From Aphrophora alni (Eukaryota; Arthropoda; Insecta; Hemiptera; Aphrophoridae), in NCBI GenBank assembly GCA_963513935.1, contig OY740776.1, forward strand, positions 9,826,724 to 9,890,723: a stretch of DNA of 64,000 nucleotides, written 5' to 3'. The notes under the pieces were generated by a model. The model searched no databases and was not told the origin of the DNA. It was given only the letters and a program-made list of their open reading frames with translations. This document shows, one piece after another, positions 46,510-58,344 of this stretch. The first letter of the stretch is position 1. Every line of letters begins with the position of its first letter. The translations under genes were made by a program, and so were the position numbers.

Positions 46510-47860
46510 CACCTTTTCATTTTTATTGAAAAGTAAACTTTTTTGTTCCTTGTACCTCAGGACTTGACTAACGTAAGTCACATTGTGAAAAGTTTTCAGA
46601 AGAGCAAAAAAACTGTAAAAATGAACTCTATGTCTGGCTGCATAGCTAACACTTGAATTAGCGAATAAAAAAGTATTGATATAATTAAAATAGTATATAC
46701 AACGCATTTTTAGGTATTCATTTTTGAATCTACACCTTATATTTGGGTCCGGACTAGACTTACGTTTTTTGGCTGTACATATAAAACCGTTTTAGGACTT
46801 CGTTATATTGGTTGTACTTATTAAACTAGGTTTAGGACCTTAGCACTTAAGGTGTGTTAATAAATACTACACAGCAATCATTATAACAATATTTGTTGTA
46901 GTTGTAGTTCATGAAGTTTTGCATCATTTTTCTCACTTTTAATTTGGCAGTCTTGTTTTTCACAAATTTCGCAAGCGTCATTGTCTGGCAAGTGGAAAGT
47001 TAAGTTAAAGTCTTCATTAAAAACATTGGAATAGAGCCATTTCTTCTCTGGTTTATTGTTTTCTTTCCTGCACTCGTCTACATTGAGTGTAGGCCTATTA
47101 TAGAAATTTTTAAATGGTTACCTAAATGCATGTGTTTTGATCTCTCCCAGCTGTTCGTTCCAAATCAGTGTCTGTATTTGTGTTAATGTGTAACTATGAA
47201 GCTTCTCCAATAATAAACTTGATAATGGTTGAATAGCCGAAACGTCCGCCGTATAAAAAACGACCAGACAGAATATTGTTGACGGCGAGTCTTACATTTA
47301 TTTATTATTTAATATGATAAATGAATACTCGCACCTAGTTCCGTAAGTGATGGAACTGGACTCGATTCTTTAGAAACACTTGAAACTGGAAATTTTTCGT
47401 TGTCATTATTAAAGTTGTTACAGTATTGTTTTCCAGTAAGGATAAAATTAATTCTGCTAATACTCATTTTATAATCATAACCTCAAAATGCAGTTGCAGT
47501 AAACAACACTGCCATACAGCTGACTGTTCTACACAGCTGGAAAAAAAAATGAACCAAGGACTTGAGAGTATGTCTTACCCTTGAACATCACATTCAGTCT
47601 AGCGTAAGTACAGCTGTGGACTTGCGTATGAATTATTGTATTGTTAAAGCTTCAGAGCCATAATAACGTTTGCCAAAGTTTACTTGCGTTTATCTGCCTC
47701 AATCATAGGTTAGAATTTACACTCTTATAACCTTAAGTAAATACAAAAGGCGGGTTCTCAACGGAATTACGTTGTTATGGCTTATGTAGAATGAAATTCC
47801 ACATACAATAATGTAATAACCTGAAAATTGTAATATTTGGACTTACGTTCGCCTTGTTCT
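46510..47860. other. Intron 1 of gene B, unassigned
   Basis: One hammerhead-like motif on the plus strand at 47216-47250 (CTTGATAATGG, loop, CCGAAACGTC). No coding exon found. Confidence 0.4.
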
Positions 47861-47869
47861 GATGTACAG

Positions 47870-48100
47870 AATTGTTTGTCGCCATTTTAAAAATATACAA
47901 GAGAATTTTGTTTTTTGTACCCTGATAAAAGATTACTCACCAAATTTGAACTCAATATCTTACATTACTTCTAAAGATATAAAGATTTTATATTTTTGTA
48001 AAAAAACAAAATGGCGGAAGCAAAATGTTTTCAGACCAATGTTGATTGTAACTTTTATCTTATTTTTACGTAAGGAACAATTCTAAAAAAAACGGTACCA
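47870..48100 (+). repeat. Interspersed repeat family R2
   Basis: 'cgccattttaaaaatataca', 'ccaaatttgaactcaatatc', 'aaaaaacaaaatggcgga'. The 74-aa plus-strand ORF lies wholly in the repeat. It ends near 'gggacacggtat', a likely element terminus. Confidence 0.5.
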
Positions 48101-48794
48101 GAGAATTCTGGGACACGGTATATTTTAAACGTTGTAAGGCATAGATAAATGAAAAAAAAAAAAAAAAACATTTTATCTGTATTATATTTTTAGTACTAAA
48201 AAAAAATATTGTTCTTGATAATAAATAAAATTATGTACTATAAATACAATAATTAATAATTGCAATATTATCCTTTCATTGTTTACTTTATTATTTATAT
48301 TATAAACATTAACCGTGGTTTATTTATATAATGTAATAAACCGATAAACTTATTTACAAACAGCGTGTAAGTGTGTCCGATATTCTTGGAGCGCACACTA
48401 ACTTAGGCCCACTTTATCGTTTATTAACTCGACATATTATGTGTTTGACATTTTCACATTCATGATTTATAAAGCATTAATTTTAAAATAGTCTAATTCG
48501 CAGACAAAGTTCGATAACGTATTTTTGTTAAAATGTTTGACAACTTCACCACTGTTTTGGACCAACTTTGCACCAACTTATCTGTCTGTGATTTATGGAC
48601 TTTCATTGAATATAATATGATAGTCTCTGATTCTGCAAATTTTCAACCGTGAACTCGATGGGGTAAAAACAAAATTACAAACTTCAAATTTTTTACCTGC
48701 TGCCTTGTACACACTACCTGTCTGCCAACGACGGATGTGAGATTACATTTAAACCAAATGACAAATAATAAATCAAATAATTTTTTAAATCAAT

Positions 48795-49235
48795 TAATTG
48801 AAATCTTTCACCCGGACATAAGACTAAAATACAGAAAATAATAAATCAAATAATTTTTTTTTAACATACCACGTTTTTAAAACGAGCAATGTTATGGTTA
48901 AAACAGGCAATCAATCTATGATAGTTAAGGAGGAGTAAATAAATTAAATTACTGTACAGTGAATCTCATTTCCGATTCACTGAAATTAACTGTGAATTCA
49001 TCCGGATTGTCTACTTGTATTATTTACTGGCTGCGGCCCACGTTTTTCTCTTCAAGTATTCCAAATATATCCATAGCCACCAACAATCCTCCCTCAAAAT
49101 TGTAGAAGAGTCGTGAAAAATTATTTTATACTTTTTAGTTCGTTTTAAAAACGTGGTATGAAAAAAGAATTTGATTTGATTTATTATTTTCTGTCTTTTA
49201 GTCTTATGTCCGGGTGAAAGATTTCAATCGGTTTT
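48795..49235. repeat. Foldback repeat
   Basis: Arms of about 90 bp (48795-48887 and 49142-49235) share 'tgaaatctttcacccggaca' and 'accacgtttttaaaac' in inverse orientation around 250 bp. Part of the centre (49060-49145) recurs inverted at 32160-32270. Confidence 0.75.
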
Positions 49236-49279
49236 GTATTATATTGATGAGACTCTGACGGTCAATAGTTAGGCGGGTG

Positions 49280-49756
49280 GTGTGCGCTTCAGGAGTCTCG
49301 CAAATTCTTTTTTTCAGAATGGAGGCGTACATCATTAACTAGGCGAGCGGTTTACGTCTCGGGAGTTTCGCGCGTTTGTTTTTCTGATTGGCGGCGTGCA
49401 TCGCGAGCAAGCCGAGCAACACGGGCTTCGGGAGCCTCCTTTGCTCTAGCTTGAGCATGTCTATGCACGTCATCGGCAAATCGAGAAGAATTTGCGTCCT
49501 CCGTTTCACGCGACCTCGCTAGAGCCTTTCGTTTCTTATCATTTTCAAGTTCGATCTTGCGCTGTTTTTCGGGACGTTCTGTAGCTTGCTTACGGCGTTT
49601 GGCTAATCTTGCCAACTTATCTGCTTCAGATTCCTGTTGTATCCCAACTTGCCGTGTTTGCTTCTTCTTCTCTAATCGGCGCTTCCGTTGAGTAGCCGTG
49701 TCTTTAACCGTTGTAACGATTGTCAGAAATGTAATATTCACATATACGCTTAGCAC
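49280..49756 (-). pseudogene. Helitron-like N-terminal repeat protein fragment
   Basis: Minus strand, 134-codon frame (49352-49756) of Lys/Arg/Glu-rich repeats of about 24 residues: ESEADKLARLAKRRKQATE, KRKALARSRETEDANS, AKEAPEARVARLARDARRQ and SEKQTRETPE. Beyond the stop the repeat continues with breaks: TARLVNDVRLHSEKK and ETPEAHTTRLTID. Repeats of the form RxxETPExRxARLxxDxxR are common at the start of arthropod Helitron replicase/helicase proteins; this rests on pattern memory and the Rep and helicase domains are absent. Next to it, 49868-49935 holds four copies of a 16-bp GC-rich motif. Confidence 0.45.
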
Positions 49757-49867
49757 ACTTTTGTGGTATGTTAAAAATATTTTTTGATTTGATTTATTAT
49801 TAACCCAATAATCTCACAAGCCATGAAAAACTTGTCTCATTCTACTTCAATACTGGTTACCATTCAA

Positions 49868-49935
49868 AAGCGATAACGCGTTTAAGCGACAACGCGATTA
49901 AGCGGTAACACGGTCAAGCGGTAACGCGGTTAAAA
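49868..49935. repeat. Four copies of a 16-bp motif (AGCGGTAACGCGGTTA)
   Basis: GC-rich, strikingly CpG-dense short array in AT-rich surroundings: variants 'gcgataacgcgttta', 'gcgacaacgcgatta', 'gcggtaacacggtca', 'gcggtaacgcggtta'. Beside the Helitron-like fragment. 49940-50420 beyond it is unassigned. Confidence 0.8.
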
Positions 49936-50425
49936 AAATCTATATCCCATTGGCCAATTTTTATTTGTTTAAATAACTATTGTTTAAACAAATGTAGAGA
50001 CAAGAAACCAACTGAATAATGTATTGTCATCCAATTCTGACCTATGTTCAAAATTTCAGGTCTCTAGTTTATCGGAAAGTTAGTTTAAAACTCTATTACA
50101 AAATTCCACCCGGACAGACTGACAGATATGACGGAAACCGAACTAATAAAAAACGTGGTAAACATCACTGTCCTTTGTGATTTGATTCTGTGCGTTAGGA
50201 TAAAGAAAATAATAAGAATAAATTATTTTCCAAAAAGTTTAGTTTTCCAGATGTCCGCCGTTTTATTTATTTTTTAGAAAAAACCTTTATAAATTTGAAA
50301 ATATAAAAGATATTGAGTTCAGATTTTTTTTTTTAATTCCGCTTCATCTCTTGGTCTATTAAGTTTGTGTTGTTTGTTGTACGTAATGTTTCGGTGAATT
50401 GTATTTATAATCTTTATTGTTGCAG

Positions 50426-50596
50426 ATGACCAGTGTACCGATCACTTTTGTAATCACATAAATCATGATTACCATATTTGGATATACTGCTCCACCTTCT
50501 CCGTTATTGCGATCATTTTCCTCTGTTTATTTTTTCTCTTTTACAAAAAATGTTTTATGAGAGGAAATCCAGGAGCAGTTTTCAGCATATCACCAG
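50426..50596 (+). CDS. Gene B, exon 2: ectodomain, membrane span, cytosolic start
   Basis: Acceptor TTTATTGTTGCAG, donor CCAG-gtaaat; enters in phase 1 and leaves in phase 1 with no stop. The peptide is DDQCTDHFCNHINHDYHIW, a span of about 22 hydrophobic residues (IYCSTFSVIAIIFLCLFFLF), then YKKCFMRGNPGAVFSISP. Asp-Asp-x-Cys and the exit phase match gene C, as if gene C's cysteine and membrane exons were fused here, with a reduced cysteine set (two cysteines before the span against seven). Retention of the following intron would add 22 residues before a stop. Confidence 0.7.
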
Positions 50597-50660
50597 GTAA
50601 ATCAAAGGGAAGAAACACCAAGCTACGCATTTTAAAATATAAATTTGATCTGTATAAATC

Positions 50661-50945
50661 ATGAAAGAACATGGCGTCAACGTAAAGTTGTTGATCGACT
50701 GTCCCGAAAGATCCACGGCACCCAAAACCCACAAAATCTCGACTTATCCATTTAAGAAATGCTTTTCACCACAAGTAGTATATTTTACCACTAGTACCGA
50801 AAGTGACCTTCTTCCGGTGTATGACGAAAGTTCACCTTTCAAAAGTTCGGCTTCGTCTCAGGGGAATAATTTAGTCTTGAACTGGAAAGACGCTTTTGGG
50901 ACGAATTACGAACGATACTTTCCGTCATACTACTCCACAAACTAG
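50661..50945 (+). CDS. Candidate alternative 3' coding exon of gene B
   Basis: An open frame of 94 codons with markedly more G/C at third positions than surrounding ORFs: CFSPQVVYFTTSTESDLL, PVYDESSPFKSSASSQG, NNLVLNWKDAFGTNYERY and FPSYYSTN, then TAG. It is not in frame with exon 2 by read-through. Acceptors at 50668 or, better, 50776 (CTTTTCACCACAAG) would join exon 2 in frame, giving a longer acidic, Tyr-rich cytosolic tail instead of the 12-residue tail at 55755. AATAAA at 51158-51163 fits a 3' end. The acceptors are mediocre, so it could also be a separate gene's exon. The reverse ORF (50541-50732) is a shadow. Confidence 0.45.
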   Translation: MKEHGVNVKLLIDCPERSTAPKTHKISTYPFKKCFSPQVVYFTTSTESDLLPVYDESSPFKSSASSQGNNLVLNWKDAFGTNYERYFPSYYSTN

Positions 50946-51157
50946 GCGGTTTCATTTATCTAGACTTTACTGATAGATATACTAACGTCAATTTATCACT
51001 TACTTGATTTAATGTGATATTTTGTTACCTACACCAATCACCAAACTACCACGAGATCTTCTTGGAAGTAAATTGTCTGTTACATCTGAAGTTTTAAAAA
51101 AATAATTCATCGGGCAATTTCATAATATTATTTAAAACAATAATATATGTATTCGAA

Positions 51158-51163
51158 AATAAA
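51158..51163 (+). terminator. Possible polyadenylation signal (short 3' end of gene B)
   Basis: AATAAA 213 bp after the stop at 50945. An X-box-like GTTGCTATGGGAAC follows at 51212-51225 with no gene start attached. Confidence 0.35.
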
Positions 51164-51678
51164 ATCGTTCTAAATAATAACATTAACTCAATAGTTGGTA
51201 TTTATTTTTACGTTGCTATGGGAACTATGATTTAAAGCTCATCAGCTGTTTTAAAACTGATCTGCAATCAGCTGTTTAAATTTTTTTTTTTAAAGTTGAA
51301 AGTAATTATTACTTTCGGTACAGTGTGATGAAAACTTGTTTTTTTTCTAAGCCCTAAACCTCAGCGTTAATGGTATTTGATTTAAAACGAAGCTTTTTTT
51401 AAAGGTTAATGAAGGTTCTTTTTTGAATTTTGCAAATTATTGTTGAACCATAATAGGTTGAATTTCCGTCCAGGTTTTGGTCATTGTTATAAATTAAATT
51501 TATAACATTTATTGTTGTGAAAGTTATTTATTTCAGATGGAACGATTTATGGTTAAATGAAATACATATCAGTGGTTCAGTTCCTATATAATTCTAAGAA
51601 AGGCATTATTGATATCACATCCACTTTATTATAAACTATATAAATTAGTCACAAGACAGAGCAAGCTGATTATTATTG

Positions 51679-52562
51679 TGAAATATTCAAAAATTCAAAT
51701 CGGTCTACTTTATTTTATCTCTGTCATTTAAGAATACACTGTCGCTTTGCTGACCTCTATTTCTGCACCAGCTGCCGTTTTTTTTGACAGTAATGTTTCC
51801 AAAACTGATTCTAATGAATCCCTTTGATTGTTCCGACCAATGCTCTGGCTCAACCGACGAGCGGAGCCTCCGCTGTTGGTCTCTTCAATATTGACTGAAG
51901 TCCTTTTTAGATCACGGTCGGTTTATATAACTTACCAGGTTAATGAACTAGCAATTTTGTCTAGAGTCATCTATTGCGACACTTTCTGATATATTTCATA
52001 ATAATTAGTAGATTTCTGTGTCTTGTTTTGGGATGTAGAGATATTATATTTGATACTTTTTATAATTTTACCTCAACTATTCCTAACTGTCAATAATCTT
52101 CAAATTTCACTATAATTTGTGAAATATTCAAAAATTCAAATCAGTCTACTTTCTTTTATCTCTGTCATTTAAGAATACACTGTCGCTTTGCTGACCTCTA
52201 TTTCTGCACCAGCTGCCGTTTTTTTGACAGTAATGTTTCCAAAACTGATTCTAATGAATCCCTTTGATTGTTCCGACCAATGCTCTGGCGCAACCGACGA
52301 GCAGAGCCTCCGCTGTTGGTCTCTTCAATATTGACTGAAGTCCTTTTTAGATCACGGTCGGTTTATATAACTTACCAGGTTAGTGAACTAGCAATTTTGT
52401 CTAGAGTCATCTATTGCGACACGTTCTGATATATTTCATAATAATCGGTAGATTTCTGTGTCTTGTTTTGTGATTTAGAGATATTATATTTGATAGTTTT
52501 TATAATTTTACCTCAACTATTCCTAACTGTCAATAATCTTCAAATTTCACTATAATTTGAAC
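51679..52562. repeat. 442-bp tandem duplication
   Basis: Two copies in tandem, 51679-52120 and 52121-52562, differing at only about ten positions (for example TCGGTC/TCAGTC near the start). High identity indicates recent unequal exchange. No coding sequence recognised. In the last intron of gene B; 52570-54000 beyond is unassigned. Confidence 0.9.
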
Positions 52563-54014
52563 GAAATTGGTTCAGTCAATTTTGAGATAGTAAGAACTTT
52601 TTATTTATATTTATTTAATTGAACCAGATTTCTAAATTATAAAAAAGGCTTTCTATAGTAAACAACATAAAACGTTCTACAGGTATATACGTTCATTAGA
52701 ATAATGAGATAAGTTCATTAGGATAAGTTGTTTATTGAGAGTTAAAAAAAAAAAAAAAAGATTCACTTACGAGTTATTAGATGGTAGACTTAAGTACCCC
52801 AAAGGAAGAATTCCTGTTTTGTGCTTACCATAGAAGGATGTCCCAGAACAATGGTAGGTCCATGTTTTTTGTTTCCTAAATACCTATTAACATTTTGTTT
52901 GAATTTCATTCTGTCTTGAATTTATTTAAAGGGCACATCTTATCAAAACTCATGTTTCTTGTGTTTTAAACATTTACAAAAAATTGCATCTTATGGTAAA
53001 CTTATTATTGGTGGAGATTGATCCCGGCGTAGACTAAACAAGTCCCTTAACTTACTGGTTCTAATTTCGTTGTAATACTGTTTTAATTTATCATCCCTTA
53101 TGTTGACAGAATATTTGCTACACCCAAATCCACGGTGGTGTATTAACTGGTGAGATATATTTTAACTGGTGGTCATATTTTTGAGATTGGTGAGAGATAC
53201 TAACAAAATATTTATACTACTTAACTCAGGGTAAACATCGATGTTAAATCATGTATCAAAATATGTTGCTGTTTAAAACATTGACTTAAATCTAATATGG
53301 TGGATTCAATATTGCGGCCGGAAATTTTAACACATCACAAACTTAATTTATTCCGATATCGATGTGATGAAAACTGTGGGGGGGGGGAGTAAGGAGGGGG
53401 TTAGAGACTTTATTTCCACTTTGTATAAAACCGCTCCACACAATCAACTGATGTCAAAAGACCTGGAAAAGGAGACGTCAGTAATAAAATTGACACTGAT
53501 TTATCCATCATTTTGTCTCTATAACAAACGAAAACAAAAATGATAAATTTAATATAAAATATTTGACGGAAGCGTTACTAATCACGAATATCTAGTTTTT
53601 ATTAAAGTAGATAAAAAATTCCCTTTTTAATTTACCCATGATTTTTTACGGGACAAGCTGGTCATTACAAGCTCGCATTTCGTTATGCAAATGACGCACA
53701 TAATATCGGGTTTATTGCGGAAACGGAATCTTCTCAGCACAATAGTTCCAATATGGATGACACAAACTTATTTCATGATTTTATGTTGCAATTTATTACA
53801 ACTATAAATATTATTGTTATATTCCACATTCTGACAGTTTGCCAAGTAGTTACAAATGTGTTGATAGTAGCTGATGGCCCCAGTTTCACATGGGGATAGT
53901 TGAGATAGATTTATAAAGAAATCATTTGTTTAGAACAACCCTAATGGTGGTAATATGGAATTAAATTATGCACAGATACAGAAATGCATTAATTTTGATC
54001 AAAATCGACCCATA

Positions 54015-55075
54015 AATAACAAAGATATGATACTTGCTTTAGAAGTAAAAATACCCTTGGAGTGGAACCTATTCAAAACGTTTTCTAAGTATACGTCTAC
54101 AGACCTCCCCCAAAACATGTTAAAAAATTCAAAGCTCTACGCTTGTTGGATCCGGAGATGGTTTAGGGATGAAAAACACATTTAGAGAGGAACACTTTCA
54201 AATACCTTTCATAGTACGCGTCTACAGACCTACCCCAAACCATGTAAAAAAATTCATAGCTCTAGGCGTCTTGGATTCAGAGATATGCTCTAGGGGTAAA
54301 AAACACCCTTGGAGTGGAACATTTTCAAACCCCTTTCTTAGTACGCGTCTACCGACCTACCCCAAACCATGTAAAAAAATTCATAGCTCTAGGCGTCTTG
54401 AATTCAGAGATATGCTCTAGGGGTAAAAAAAACCCTTGGAGTGGAACATTTTCAAATCCATTTCTTAGTATACGTCTACAGACCTACCCCAAACCATGTT
54501 AAAAAAATTCATACTGTAGCTCTAGGCTTGTTGGAGCCAGAGATATGGTTTAGGGGTAATAAACACCCTTGGAGTGGAACATTTTCAAATCCATTTCTTA
54601 GTATACGTCTACAGACCTACCCCAAACCATGTTAAAAAATGCATAGCTCTAATCTCTAGGCATTTTGGATTTAGAGATATGCTTTAGGAATAAAAAACAC
54701 ACTTGGAATGAAATATTTTCAAAACCTTTTCTAAGTATACGTCTACAGACCTACCCCAAACCATGTTAAAAAATTCATAGCTTTAGGCTTCTTGGATTAA
54801 GAGATAGATATGCTTTAGGGGTCAAAAACACCCTTGTACTGGAACATTTTCAAAATCCTTTCATAGTACGCGGCTACAGACGTACCCTAAACCATGTTAA
54901 GAAAATTCATAACTCTAGGCCTGTTGGATCCAGAGATATGGTTTAGGGATGAAAACACACACTTGGAGTGGAACACTTTCTAATCACATTCATAGTACGC
55001 GTCTACAGACCTACCCCAAACCATGTTAAAAAAATTCATAGCTCTAGGCTTCTTGGAATCATAGATTTCGTGATC
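54015..55075. repeat. About 128-bp satellite array, eight units
   Basis: Each unit contains 'cccttggagtggaac', 'attttcaaa', 'cgtctacagacctacccc', 'aaaccatgttaaaaaa' and 'tagctctaggc'. Spacing 124-137 bp. Open frames of 60-83 aa are by-products and shift between units. Confidence 0.9.
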
Positions 55076-55244
55076 AGTCAGTGGGTTTTCACATATATAT
55101 ATATATATATAATATATATATAGATTGATGACCGAGAGGTTTTTCGACTTTAAAACACCAAGAAAAATAAATCTATATATATACAGTTTTGAACGAATGT
55201 TTAGAATACAATCTTTTTTAGCACTGTAGTGATTTCACAATAAT

Positions 55245-55635
55245 GGCTTGAATATTCCACCTAACAGCAATCACTAGGAACAATAAATAAAACACAATTA
55301 TTGTACTTTATTTGGTTTATTCGTCTAAATGCCATCAGAGGGTCTTGATTCTAAACTATACTACATATAAACTTGCACTTATATTAAACTTGTGAAATAA
55401 AACTAAACCTAAAACTACAATATCAAGATTTTAACCTAATCCACCACTCCCCAGATCAGTTAACCAGTAAGATTGAGGCTTGGCTTTTTAGATGTATAAA
55501 AAGTGTGGATGTAGAATCAAGACCCTCTGGTGATGATGACCATGTTATCGAAATGTAAATTAGGGCATTTAGAGGAATAAACAAAATAAAGTACAATAAT
55601 TGTATTTTATTTATTCTTCCTAGTGATTGTGATTA
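55245..55635. repeat. Foldback element with one hammerhead-like motif
   Basis: Outer arms ('aatcactaggaa', 'aaagtacaataattg') and inner arms ('aatcaagaccctctgg') are inverted around a roughly 170-bp centre. The right arm alone keeps 'tgatgatgaccatgttatcg' then AAATG (55527-55556); the left arm has lost that part. Same family as 29089-29450. It lies about 120 bp before gene B's last exon. Confidence 0.65.
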
Positions 55636-55754
55636 GGGGTATATTCAAACCATTATTGAATGTTTAGAAGTTATAAGACTCAACAAGAAGTAGAGACAGA
55701 ATGGTGTTTATTACTAGTCATTCTAAACTAATGTTTATTTGTACTTTATTTCAG

Positions 55755-55792
55755 ATTTCACACCGCCGCCTCGAGTATATACTCCAAAGTAG
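55755..55792 (+). CDS. Gene B, last exon: short proline-rich tail
   Basis: Acceptor TACTTTATTTCAG. AT completes Asp with exon 2's last base, followed by FTPPPRVYTPK and TAG at 55790-55792. PPPRVY resembles, but is not, a PPxY WW-domain ligand. Total protein 99 aa. The exon is short, so chance is possible, but acceptor, phase and immediate Pro-rich content all agree. An AATAAA lies at 56056-56061. Confidence 0.55.
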
Positions 55793-56090
55793 CAATATAA
55801 GCATATCTTTGAACAAACATAACCACGGCGAAAAACATTTTTGTCTTCCTTTGCTTGTGAAAACAGTTTATATATTATAAAATTTACATATTTATAAATA
55901 TAAATATACTTTTAAATTATCAGTTTTTACTCGCATTGTACTAATTTGGATTAAATTAAATTAATTCTGCGAATATTAATTAGATTTTAAGCTAATAATT
56001 ATGTGTTTATTCCACGAGGGGAAAAAACACAAATGATTACTTTTCAGTTTAAATGAATAAAAAAAGTTGATCATAGTACTTGCCCAGCCC

Positions 56091-56767
56091 GATTTTACTA
56101 TATAATACGTGGAGATTTTACTATATAATACGTGGAGATTTTACTATATAATACGTGGAGATTTTACTATATAATACGTGGAGATTTTACTATATAATAC
56201 GTGGAGATTTTACTATATAATACGTGGAGATTTTACTATATAATACGTGGAGATTTTACTATATAATACGTGGAGATTTTACTATATAATACGTGGAGAT
56301 TTTACTATATAATACGTGGAGATTTTACTATATAATACGTGGAGATTTTACTATATAATACGTGGAGATTTTACTATATAATACGTGGAGATTTTACTAT
56401 ATAATACGTGGAGATTTTACTATATAATACGTGGAGATTTTACTATATAATACGTGGAGATTTTACTATATAATACGTGGAGATTTTACTATATAATACG
56501 TGGAGATTTTACTATATAATACGTGGAGATTTTACTATATAATACGTGGAGATTTTACTATATAATACGTGGAGATTTTACTATATAATACGTGGAGATT
56601 TTACTATATAATACGTGGAGATTTTACTATATAATACGTGGAGATTTTACTATATAATACGTGGAGATTTTACTATATAATACGTGGAGATTTTACTATA
56701 TAATACGTGGAGATTTTACTATATAATACGTGGAGATTTTACTATATAATACGTGGAGATTTTACTA
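56091..56767. repeat. 23-bp minisatellite, 29 perfect copies
   Basis: The unit begins GATTTTACTATAT and ends ACGTGGA; 29 full copies plus 10 bp of a 30th, with no mismatch that I can see. The preceding 'gtacttgcccagccc' is itself a dispersed motif. It sits 300 bp past gene B's stop. Such uniformity implies very recent expansion. Confidence 0.97.
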
Positions 56768-56769
56768 AA

Positions 56770-58307
56770 TGGATCGTCTAAAATTTGATTTCCTGGTTCT
56801 TTTAGTATTGGTAGCCTATTGGTATACCAAGAGGTCTTCTTGAGTAGTATATTTATTTAAAACAGTTGTTACACAGGTTTTCTGAACATCCTAATTATTA
56901 CGTATATCACTACTTTTTTCACTTGTATATACTACAGAATTTCCTCTCGCTTCGCTCGCGTCAGTGTCTCGCCTCTAATGGTCTTCGAAGCTGTGCATAT
57001 ATGAAGGAGGTACGTTCGAGCCGGTAATTGCCCTGAGGGATCTGATACGAATTTCATATTTTATGAGAGGTCAAAGTTTTAAATTACATTTCTGACAATA
57101 ACTTCGCTATTTGTCATCGTAGAGAAGTTGGTATCACTGCATCAAAAAGTTAAAATAGTCAATGGACTCCGTGAAAAAATTGTTTTAAAAAATATATAGA
57201 GGATAACGATTACTTTGACTTTTTTTTTCTTTCAATAATTGAATCAATCATTTAAGTAAGGGCCCAATGCTATTTTTTACAAAATTCGTTCTTTGTTTTT
57301 TTTTAATGTGATAGATACATATTGTGTAAAGAAATTCCTACAGTATACAGGGTGATTTTTAAATATGAAAAACGGCTTCATATTGCATAACTTAGAGGTA
57401 CGTGAAGGCAGAAACAAGGGGGATCTAGATAGCTTAAAAGGTATAGTTTTTTGATATTTTTGTCCGCCATCTTGGATCAAAATTAATTTTTTTAAATAAG
57501 TGGACATGTGATACATGATTTTCATGTAAAATTTGCAAGGTAAATGATGGTGAAAGGTTAGTTCAGAGGACCTTAAATCTATATTTTGGCATTTCACATA
57601 ACTCTTTCTAACTGAAAAAATAATAAAGGTCGGATTATGGAATTGGTGTTAAAAATGTACTCAAGGAAAGGGTAATGTAAAGAGAGCTTTCATATCAACT
57701 CTTTTATTTATTTATATCTTACAATTACAAAATCTCAATTCAAAATTTATTAACAAAGTTATTACACGAGTTATGGTTAATGTACATTTCATTTAAGATT
57801 CTAAAATACTAAATTTTCTAATACTTTGGGGTCAACTTAAAAATTTCAAATAGAAAGTGGGTCATGTGACACATCAACTAGGGGCACTTTTTTAGTCTAA
57901 AAACGATGGCATGAACGTTAAACAAAAATATTTAACGGTTTTCAAAATATTTTAATTTTTATAGTGAATATGAGTGATTTATTTTCAATGTTACACGCGA
58001 AAAATAGTTTAGCACAAGTTTTCTATTGAAAAACCTACGGTATAAACAAAATTCTAATAGCTTGTATTGTTCACAAGTTACCAATTTAAAAAAAATTATG
58101 TAATGTGTATTGTCTTGTATTTTTAATTAAAGTGGTTTTAACTTGAAAAGAATGAAAATTTTTAGTTCCGTCCATGTTTTCTGCCCCAGAATCTAATAAA
58201 CAATGTACCGTACATATATGTAAATAAATGATAGAAAGTAATTGCCATCGAAAGTGTCAGTTTGGTAGTTGTCAATTAAAAAATGAAAATAAATCATAAG
58301 ACAGTTT

Positions 58308-58344
<37 letters not shown>

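Noticed and set aside
53955..54635. Series of 60-83-aa plus-strand ORFs with similar sequences
   Set aside because: Products of the 128-bp satellite; unit length is not a multiple of three.
57277..57597. 106-aa minus-strand ORF
   Set aside because: Lies in a dispersed ACAGGGTG-ended repeat with 'ccgccatcttggatc' text; no splice or family support.
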